Shown: positions 1 through 3,814 of the stretch, one piece after another | Layout: every line of letters begins with the position of its first letter | How positions within the stretch are numbered: the first letter of the stretch is position 1 | From: Gammaproteobacteria bacterium | GTDB taxonomy: Bacteria; Pseudomonadota; Gammaproteobacteria; Francisellales; CACEW01 | Direction of reading: 5' to 3' | NCBI GenBank assembly: GCA_028282045.1 | Contig: JANQIS010000164.1 | Span: 1-6,416 of the forward strand | DNA: 6,416 nucleotides | Notes under the pieces: generated by a model | Databases searched by the model: none | What the model saw: the letters and a program-made list of their open reading frames with translations, nothing else | Told to the model about the DNA's origin: nothing | Translations under genes and position numbers: made by a program

Positions 1-1
1 T

Positions 2-706
2 GACATGGTCATTGCTATTCCATTAAGTTTTGGTGTGGCTGTGCTGATTTCAGAAATACTGCCTAAACCGGCTGGTCGTGTCATAGCCCGTATTATTGAG
101 TTGATGGCCGGTATTCCGAGCATTATCTATGGGATGTGGGGATTGTTTGTGCTGGTGCCTTTCATGTCAACGCATATTCAACCTTGGCTGATTGATACTT
201 TTCAGGATGTACCAGTACTTAATTTTATTTTTGGCGGCGTACCAATTGGTATCGGTGTGTTTACTGCCGGATTGGTGCTGGCGATCATGGTGTTGCCGCT
301 AATTTCTTCGGTGATGCGTGATGTATTAGAAACGGTGCCGCCGGTTATGCGTGAAGCTGCTTACGGTGTGGGTGCAACTCGGCGGGAGGTGGTGATGAAA
401 ATTCTGGTGCCATACACACGCGCTGGTTTGCTCGGTGGGGTGATTTTAGGTTTTGGCCGTGCCTTGGGTGAGACCATGGCAGTAACCTTTGTTATTGGTA
501 ACTCACATCACTTATTCAACGCACTGTTTATGCCAGGTACTACCATTTCAGCTACCATTGCCAATGAATTTACCGAAGCCTTCGGTAAATTGTATCCTGC
601 CTCATTGATGGAGCTGGGTTTGATCTTGTTTGTGATGACTTTTATTGTATTGGCAATATCACGCATTATGCTCAGTCGTTTGAAAACACGGGGAGGTTCG
701 CAATAA
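2..706 (+). CDS. pstC: Phosphate ABC transporter permease PstC, 5'-truncated by the window edge
   Basis: One of the two inner-membrane permease subunits of the high-affinity phosphate importer PstSCAB. The reading frame is open to the left edge, so the ATG at 5 is internal. The 234 visible residues are the C-terminal portion of a protein that is about 319 residues long in E. coli. Numbering from the Met at base 5, hydrophobic spans lie near 1-20, 35-55, 78-102, 142-165 and 203-222. The EAA loop that contacts the ATPase is clear: EAAYGVGATRREVV at 117-130. It is followed by GFGRALGETMAVTFVIGN, a segment characteristic of PstC that includes the G-R-A-x-G-E-T signature shared by both Pst permeases. 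The stop codon (704-706) overlaps the pstA start by one base. The pstA ribosome binding site GGGAGG (691-696) lies inside this gene, so the two are probably translationally coupled. Any PhoB box or pstS would lie outside the window. Confidence 0.96.
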   Translation, partial: DMVIAIPLSFGVAVLISEILPKPAGRVIARIIELMAGIPSIIYGMWGLFVLVPFMSTHIQPWLIDTFQDVPVLNFIFGGVPIGIGVFTAGLVLAIMVLPLISSVMRDVLETVPPVMREAAYGVGATRREVVMKILVPYTRAGLLGGVILGFGRALGETMAVTFVIGNSHHLFNALFMPGTTISATIANEFTEAFGKLYPASLMELGLILFVMTFIVLAISRIMLSRLKTRGGSQ

Positions 707-1554
707 TGCTGGATTACCCACAACGCAATAATTGCCTTAAGCGTTGGCGTAACAAATTATTTACATTGTTATGTTATGCCTCAGCACTGTTTGGTCTGTT
801 CATCCTGGTATGTATTTTGTGGAGCCTGTTAGATGAGGGCTTTGGTGCGGTGAACTTGCAAGTCTTTACTCAATCAACACCGCCACCTGGCCAGGCAGGT
901 GGGTTGCTCAATGCCATTTATGGTAGCTTTGTTATGACAGGCATTGCTATGTTGATCGCCGCACCTTTGGGTATTTTGATTGCCACCTTCATGGTGGAGT
1001 TTAATGGTCGGCGCCGTATGGCCTCAGTAGTGCGCTTTGTCAATGACATTATGCTCAGTGCGCCGTCTATTGTGATTGGTTTGTTTGTTTATGCGTTGAT
1101 GGTGAGTACCTTGGGCCATTTCTCTGCCTTGGCCGGTGCAGTTGCTTTGGCTGTGATTGCCTTGCCTATGGTGGTGCGAACCACAGAAGATGTTTTGTAC
1201 TTGATCTCACCTCAGCTTAGAGAAGCTGCAGTGGCCTTGGGTGTGTCGCGTTGGCGCGTGACTATTTTAATTGTCTATCGTGCGGCAATCAGTGGTATTA
1301 TTACTGCTGTGTTGTTAGCTATGGCACGGATTGCCGGCGAGACTGCACCATTGTTATTTACCGCGCTCAATAACCAATTCTTTAGTGCCGATATGATGAA
1401 ACCGATGGCCAACTTGCCGGTGGTGATCTTCCAATACGCTATGAGTCCTTATGAAGGCTGGCGTCATCTGGCCTGGGTGGGGGCGTTATTGATTACATTG
1501 ACGATTTTGATTTTGAACTTAATTGCGCGGGCAATTGCTAAGCGCAAGCGTTAG
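706..1554 (+). CDS. pstA: Phosphate ABC transporter permease PstA
   Basis: Second permease subunit of the phosphate importer; pairs with PstC in the inner membrane and with PstB in the cytoplasm. The 282-residue length is close to E. coli PstA (296). A basic cytoplasmic N-terminus (about 1-18) precedes the first membrane span (about 20-42). Next comes the PstA-typical periplasmic segment with FTQSTPPPGQAGGLLNA (about 54-70). RFVNDIMLSAPSIVIGLFVY (110-129) and the EAA loop REAAVALGVSRWRV (172-185) are strongly conserved, as is the ARIAGETAPLLFTALNNQF stretch (207-225). A last span at about 255-275 leads to a lysine/arginine tail. The ATG at 706 has GGGAGG nine bases upstream, a good Shine-Dalgarno. 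The gene overlaps pstC by one base and ends 9 bases before the preferred pstB start. Nothing suggests damage. Confidence 0.97.
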   Translation: MLDYPQRNNCLKRWRNKLFTLLCYASALFGLFILVCILWSLLDEGFGAVNLQVFTQSTPPPGQAGGLLNAIYGSFVMTGIAMLIAAPLGILIATFMVEFNGRRRMASVVRFVNDIMLSAPSIVIGLFVYALMVSTLGHFSALAGAVALAVIALPMVVRTTEDVLYLISPQLREAAVALGVSRWRVTILIVYRAAISGIITAVLLAMARIAGETAPLLFTALNNQFFSADMMKPMANLPVVIFQYAMSPYEGWRHLAWVGALLITLTILILNLIARAIAKRKR

Positions 1555-1563
1555 AGGTGTATG

Positions 1564-2313
1564 ATGTCACAACAATTTGAAGTTAAACATCTGGATTTTT
1601 ATTATGGACAACAGCAAGTTTTATTTGATATTCAGGCTGTCTTTCGCGAGCGTGATGTTACTGCGTTGATTGGTCCATCCGGTTCAGGTAAATCCACTTT
1701 ATTACGGGCGCTCAATCGCATCTATGAGCTCTATCTTCAGCAGCGTGCTCAAGGTGAAATCTTGTTAAATGGTACTAACATCCTTGATGCATCGCTTGAT
1801 GTTAACATGCTGCGTAAACGTATTGGCATGGTATTTCAAAAGCCCACCCCCTTTCCTATGAGTATTTTTGATAATGTTGCGTTTGCCTTGCGGTTGCACT
1901 ATAAAATCAGTAAAGCAGACCTGCATGAGCGTGTAGAAAAAGCACTGCAACAAGCGGCACTGTGGGATGAAGTGAAAGATAAACTGCATGATGCTGGTAC
2001 CCACCTATCAGGTGGTCAACAGCAGCGATTATGCATTGCGCGTACTATTGCCATTCAGCCGCAAGTCATTTTGCTCGATGAACCTACCTCAGCGCTGGAT
2101 CCGATTTCCACAGGGAAGATTGAAGAGTTGATCCATAAGCTTAAGCAAAAATTCACCATCGTTATGGTGACTCATAACCTCAAGCAAGCTGAGCGTATTG
2201 CTACTGATACGATCTTTATGCGTGAAGGGCATATCGTTGAATCCGGCCCAACCCGGCAGTTGTTTAAAGCACCCAAGGATGAGCGCACAAAGCATTATAT
2301 TGAAGTTCATTAA
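1564..2313 (+). CDS. pstB: Phosphate ABC transporter ATP-binding protein PstB
   Basis: Cytoplasmic ATPase that powers phosphate import through PstC-PstA. In the 249-residue numbering used here, all ABC motifs are intact: Walker A GPSGSGKST (37-45), Q-loop glutamine 92 within VFQKPTPFPMSI (a PstB-family signature), ABC signature LSGGQ (148-152), Walker B VILLDE with Asp172 and catalytic Glu173, D-loop SALD (176-179) and switch histidine 204 in VTHN. The match to E. coli PstB runs end to end. Two ATG codons are adjacent, at 1561 and 1564. The Shine-Dalgarno AGAGGT (1553-1558) overlaps the pstA stop and is better spaced for 1564 (5 bases) than for 1561 (2 bases), so 1564 is preferred; the difference is a single Met. 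It is the last pst gene here: rpoH follows, and phoU, which often closes pst operons, is absent. Confidence 0.97.
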   Translation: MSQQFEVKHLDFYYGQQQVLFDIQAVFRERDVTALIGPSGSGKSTLLRALNRIYELYLQQRAQGEILLNGTNILDASLDVNMLRKRIGMVFQKPTPFPMSIFDNVAFALRLHYKISKADLHERVEKALQQAALWDEVKDKLHDAGTHLSGGQQQRLCIARTIAIQPQVILLDEPTSALDPISTGKIEELIHKLKQKFTIVMVTHNLKQAERIATDTIFMREGHIVESGPTRQLFKAPKDERTKHYIEVH

Positions 2314-2315
2314 AG

Positions 2316-2345
2316 CTGGCACTGTGAGGCGAAGAGTGCTAAAAT
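2316..2345 (+). promoter_or_regulatory. Probable sigma70-type promoter for rpoH
   Basis: The 67-base pstB-rpoH gap holds an extended -10 element TGCTAAAAT (2337-2345; one mismatch to TGnTATAAT). Eighteen bases upstream is a weak -35, CTGGCA (2316-2321; 4 of 6 to TTGACA). Transcription would start near 2352, about 30 bases before the rpoH ATG. The same segment has a 5-bp dyad GCACT (2319-2323) / AGTGC (2335-2339) with an 11-base loop and no T-run after it, so it is a poor terminator. I found no convincing sigmaE or sigma32 promoter in the gap. Read-through from the pst operon is also possible. Confidence 0.5.
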
Positions 2346-2369
2346 AAGCCACCAATTTAACTAGATAAA

Positions 2370-2389
2370 GGTGCAAGCCTATGAGCACT
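2370..2389 (+). promoter_or_regulatory. Hairpin over the rpoH ribosome binding site and start codon
   Basis: GGTGC (2370-2374), which includes most of the rpoH Shine-Dalgarno AAAGGTG (2367-2373), can pair with GCACT (2385-2389) inside codons 2-3. The stem is 5 bp (one G-U) and leaves the ATG at 2381 in a 10-base loop. E. coli rpoH mRNA is known to be thermosensitive through pairing around its start region, so a similar role is plausible. The stem is short, its stability was not calculated, and it could be chance. Confidence 0.35.
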
Positions 2390-3247
2390 GCTTTGATTAA
2401 AAAGCCCCAGACTGCATTGATCCCAGTTAACCCGGCGCAAAGTTTGGAGTCTTATATTCAGTTTGCGCATAGTGTGCCTATGCTATCAGAGGCTGAAGAG
2501 TTGGAATTATCTCAGCGTCTGTGTGAGCACAATGATATTGAAGCTGCACAACGTTTGATTTTGTCACACCTGCGTTTTGTAATTAAAGTGGCGCGTGGCT
2601 TCTCTGGTTATGGATTGGCGATTGCAGATTTAATTCAAGAGGGTAATATTGGCTTGATGAAAGCAGTAAAGCGTTTTGACCCGACCATGGGAGTGCGATT
2701 AGTTTCCTTTGCTGTGCATTGGATTAAAGCAGAAATCCATGAGTTTGTAATTCGTAACTGGCGTATCGTTAAGGTGGCAACCACCAAAGCACAACGTAAA
2801 TTGTTTTTTAATCTGCGTAACAGCAAAAAGCGTTTGGGTTGGTTTAGCCAGCAGGAAATCCAGGCAGTGGCTGAAGCACTTAACGTGCGCCCGCAAGATG
2901 TTGTCGAGATGGAAAAGCGTTTAAACGCCCATGATGCTGCTTTTGATGCCCCAGCAGAAGCTGGTGACGATGAAGTATTTGCTCCAGTACAATTCCTTGA
3001 GTCCAGTGAAGCTGACCCAGGTGAATATATTGCTCAGCAACAGTGGCAGGATAATGCGCAAATGCAATTGACCGGCGCAATAGCCTCATTAGATCAGCGT
3101 AGCCAAGATATTATTCAGGCACGTTGGCTGGCAGAGAAAAAAGCCACATTGCATGATCTGGCCGATAAATATCAAGTGTCTGCTGAGCGTATTCGTCAGT
3201 TGGAAGCCAGTGCTATGAAAAAGCTTAAAGCAGCGATGGCAGCCTAA
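2381..3247 (+). CDS. rpoH: RNA polymerase heat-shock sigma factor RpoH (sigma32)
   Basis: Alternative sigma factor that directs RNA polymerase to heat-shock promoters (chaperones, proteases). It has 288 residues against 284 in E. coli, with near-identity over long stretches. Region 2.1 follows PMLSEAEE; Ile53, Ala56 and Ile60 correspond to E. coli Leu47, Ala50 and Ile54, positions linked to sigma32 feedback control. Region 2.2 has DLIQEGNIGLMKAVKRF (83-99). Region 2.3-2.4 is SFAVHWIKAEIHEFVIRNWRIVKVATT (109-135). The diagnostic RpoH box QRKLFFNLR (138-146) is perfect and separates this from RpoD and RpoS. An acidic linker (about 185-215) leads to region 4.2 and its helix-turn-helix (about 256-285: TLHDLADKYQVSAERIRQLE). 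The ATG has AAAGGTG seven bases upstream. The neighbour pstB is unusual: in E. coli rpoH follows ftsYEX. Conserved control residues suggest normal chaperone/FtsH regulation, an inference from the family. Confidence 0.98.
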   Translation: MSTALIKKPQTALIPVNPAQSLESYIQFAHSVPMLSEAEELELSQRLCEHNDIEAAQRLILSHLRFVIKVARGFSGYGLAIADLIQEGNIGLMKAVKRFDPTMGVRLVSFAVHWIKAEIHEFVIRNWRIVKVATTKAQRKLFFNLRNSKKRLGWFSQQEIQAVAEALNVRPQDVVEMEKRLNAHDAAFDAPAEAGDDEVFAPVQFLESSEADPGEYIAQQQWQDNAQMQLTGAIASLDQRSQDIIQARWLAEKKATLHDLADKYQVSAERIRQLEASAMKKLKAAMAA

Positions 3248-3272
3248 CATAACCGCCTGAAACCAATATAAT
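3244..3272 (+). promoter_or_regulatory. Possible + strand promoter at the end of rpoH
   Basis: A perfect -10 hexamer TATAAT (3267-3272) lies 17 bases after CTAACA (3244-3249; 4 of 6 to TTGACA), which overlaps the rpoH stop codon. A transcript would begin near 3279 and run antisense through the small membrane ORF at 3355-3501. No convincing + strand gene follows it; the only start with purine-rich sequence before it opens a 34-residue ORF (3306-3410). AT-rich intergenic DNA produces such matches by chance. Confidence 0.35.
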
Positions 3273-3339
3273 CACACCTTGTTTGAGTCCTTTAATGGGG
3301 GCGCTATGGCCCCTGTTAGTGCGGTTGCTATTTTAGGCG
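3254..3339. other. Nested inverted repeats downstream of rpoH
   Basis: CGCCTGAAA (3254-3262) can pair with TTTTAGGCG (3331-3339) over 9 bp with one G-T. Inside lies a compact GC hairpin, GGGGC (3298-3302) / GCCCC (3309-3313), with a 6-base loop. An alternative pairing is AACCGC (3251-3256) with GCGGTT (3321-3326). No T-run follows the GC hairpin on either strand, so it is not a standard intrinsic terminator. It lies between the converging rpoH and the small - strand ORF, so it might still slow transcription or protect the 3' ends. Confidence 0.3.
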
Positions 3340-3354
3340 CTCTTGAAAATGATA

Positions 3355-3501
3355 TTATTTTGTCTGTGCAGCAGCCGGTGGTTGAGGTACGTGTATATCT
3401 GAGTGAGTAAAGGCAAACATCCCACTAATGATAACTGCTGCGCCGCAGAAAAATGCTGCAACCAGCCCTAACATAACCATCAGCATTTTCTTAAGTGGCA
3501 T
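3355..3501 (-). CDS. Hypothetical 48-residue single-span membrane protein
   Basis: I do not recognise this family. The ORF reads from ATG (3499-3501 on the - strand) to TAA (3355-3357). It has a short basic N-terminus (MPLKKM), one hydrophobic span at about 7-31 (LMVMLGLVAAFFCGAAVII and on), and a polar tail with prolines and alanines ending VPQPPAAAQTK. This is the pattern of a small inner-membrane protein with the N-terminus inside. In its favour, a well-formed promoter lies about 32 bases upstream, and the antisense + strand frames are not protein-like. The Shine-Dalgarno is weak (GGA, 9 bases from the ATG), and a second ATG at codon 6 is possible. There is no neighbour in operon; it converges with rpoH. 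It could be an assembly or regulatory small protein, or a type I toxin-like peptide; sequence alone does not decide, and it may be spurious. Confidence 0.55.
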   Translation of the reverse strand: MPLKKMLMVMLGLVAAFFCGAAVIISGMFAFTHSDIHVPQPPAAAQTK

Positions 3502-3532
3502 GCTGTCAGATCCAGATGTCCTAATTTACTTT

Positions 3533-3561
3533 GTTATACCCTGCCGGCGTAATCTTAGCAA
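3533..3561 (-). promoter_or_regulatory. Sigma70-like promoter for the small membrane ORF
   Basis: On the - strand, TTGCTA (3561-3556; 4 of 6 to TTGACA) is followed after exactly 17 bases by TATAAC (3538-3533; 5 of 6 to TATAAT). Transcription would start near 3526, leaving a leader of about 25 bases before the ATG at 3501. The -35 box overlaps the left arm of the dyad element at 3549-3627, so a protein bound there could regulate it. Confidence 0.5.
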
Positions 3562-3627
3562 GCTTGGTGATGGCCTTGCGGGCATTTACCTAACCCAATG
3601 CCCGACTTATGGGCATGGTGAGATTAC
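3549..3627. repeat. 79-base nested inverted-repeat (cloverleaf-like) element
   Basis: Outer arms GTAATCTTA (3549-3557) and TGAGATTAC (3619-3627) pair over 9 bp with one G-T wobble. The wobble pairs only in + strand RNA (A-C on the other strand), which mildly favours a + strand structure. Inside are GCAAG (3558-3562) / CTTGC (3575-3579) and a perfect GGGCATT (3580-3586) / AATGCCC (3597-3603). A second GGGCAT (3611-3616) can pair with the same ATGCCC (3598-3603), so two inner hairpins exclude each other. It has no T-loop or other tRNA hallmark, and no flanking target duplication is visible. Confidence 0.45.
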
Positions 3628-3730
3628 TGTATCTTGACTGGACTTGATTGTAATAGGTTGCCCACTTTATCAGCCTCTATGCTAGCCGGATGATATTCGT
3701 AAGAGCACGCTGCGTGATAATGCTATTGGT

Positions 3731-3774
3731 ATGACAATTCGCTACTGAAGTTCTATAGCCAATCAAGTTATAAT
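3731..3774 (+). promoter_or_regulatory. Promoter region of the Aas-like gene, possibly two overlapping promoters
   Basis: One candidate is ATGACA (3731-3736; 5 of 6 to TTGACA), a 17-base spacer, then TATAGC (3754-3759; 4 of 6). The other is a perfect TATAAT (3769-3774) with only a poor -35, CTGAAG (3745-3750), 18 bases upstream. It would start near 3781 and give a leader of about 34 bases. A -10 with a weak -35 is a form often assisted by an activator, which is inference. Confidence 0.5.
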
Positions 3775-3784
3775 CTGGCTATAG
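3753..3784. promoter_or_regulatory. Perfect 9-base dyad bracketing the -10 box: likely operator
   Basis: CTATAGCCA (3753-3761) and TGGCTATAG (3776-3784) are exact inverted repeats with a 14-base spacer that contains TATAAT (3769-3774). Half-site centres are 23 bases apart, roughly two helical turns. The position over a promoter fits a repressor site. A transcript from the downstream start would not contain the dyad, so an RNA hairpin is less likely. The regulator is unknown. Confidence 0.5.
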
Positions 3785-3814
3785 CTATGCCTCGATGATA
3801 GGTTAAACGCTTTT

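Larger units (their letters stand above)
3502..3814. other. 313-base intergenic region between the small ORF and the Aas-like gene
   Basis: No supportable gene. From left to right it holds the - strand promoter of the small ORF (3533-3561), a nested inverted-repeat element (3549-3627), an otherwise plain stretch with an 11-base palindrome CACGCTGCGTG (3706-3716), and the promoter/operator region of the Aas-like gene (3731-3784). The two flanking genes are divergent, so this is their shared control region. Confidence 0.6.

Noticed and set aside
2302..2328. GAAGTT as a sigmaE -35 box for rpoH, by analogy with E. coli
   Set aside because: It is 5 of 6 to GAACTT, but no TCTGA-like -10 occurs 16-17 bases downstream.
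2317..2330. TGGCAC in the pstB-rpoH gap as a sigma54 -24 element
   Set aside because: The GG-to-GC spacing is 9 bases rather than 10 and the TTGC part of the -12 element is missing.
3342..3347. CTTGAA as a sigma32 -35 element
   Set aside because: No CCCCAT-like -10 follows at 13-15 bases.
3306..3410. 34-residue + strand ORF after a G-run, downstream of the possible + strand promoter
   Set aside because: The G-run (3297-3301) belongs to a GC hairpin, the peptide has no recognisable feature, and it overlaps the small ORF on the other strand. Not excluded, but not supportable.
3588..3594. ACCTAAC as an integron attC half-site (RYYYAAC)
   Set aside because: No matching GTTRRRY at proper distance with complementary inner boxes; the only candidate, near 3803-3809, is over 200 bases away and not complementary in context.
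3549..3627. Cloverleaf-like element as a tRNA gene
   Set aside because: The outer stem and length suit a tRNA, but there is no GTTCRANNC T-loop, no proper anticodon arm with a 7-base loop, and no CCA-proximal pattern on either strand.
3428..3637. 69-residue + strand reading frame
   Set aside because: Composition is not protein-like, there is no ribosome binding site, and it runs through the nested repeat element and antisense to the more credible membrane ORF.
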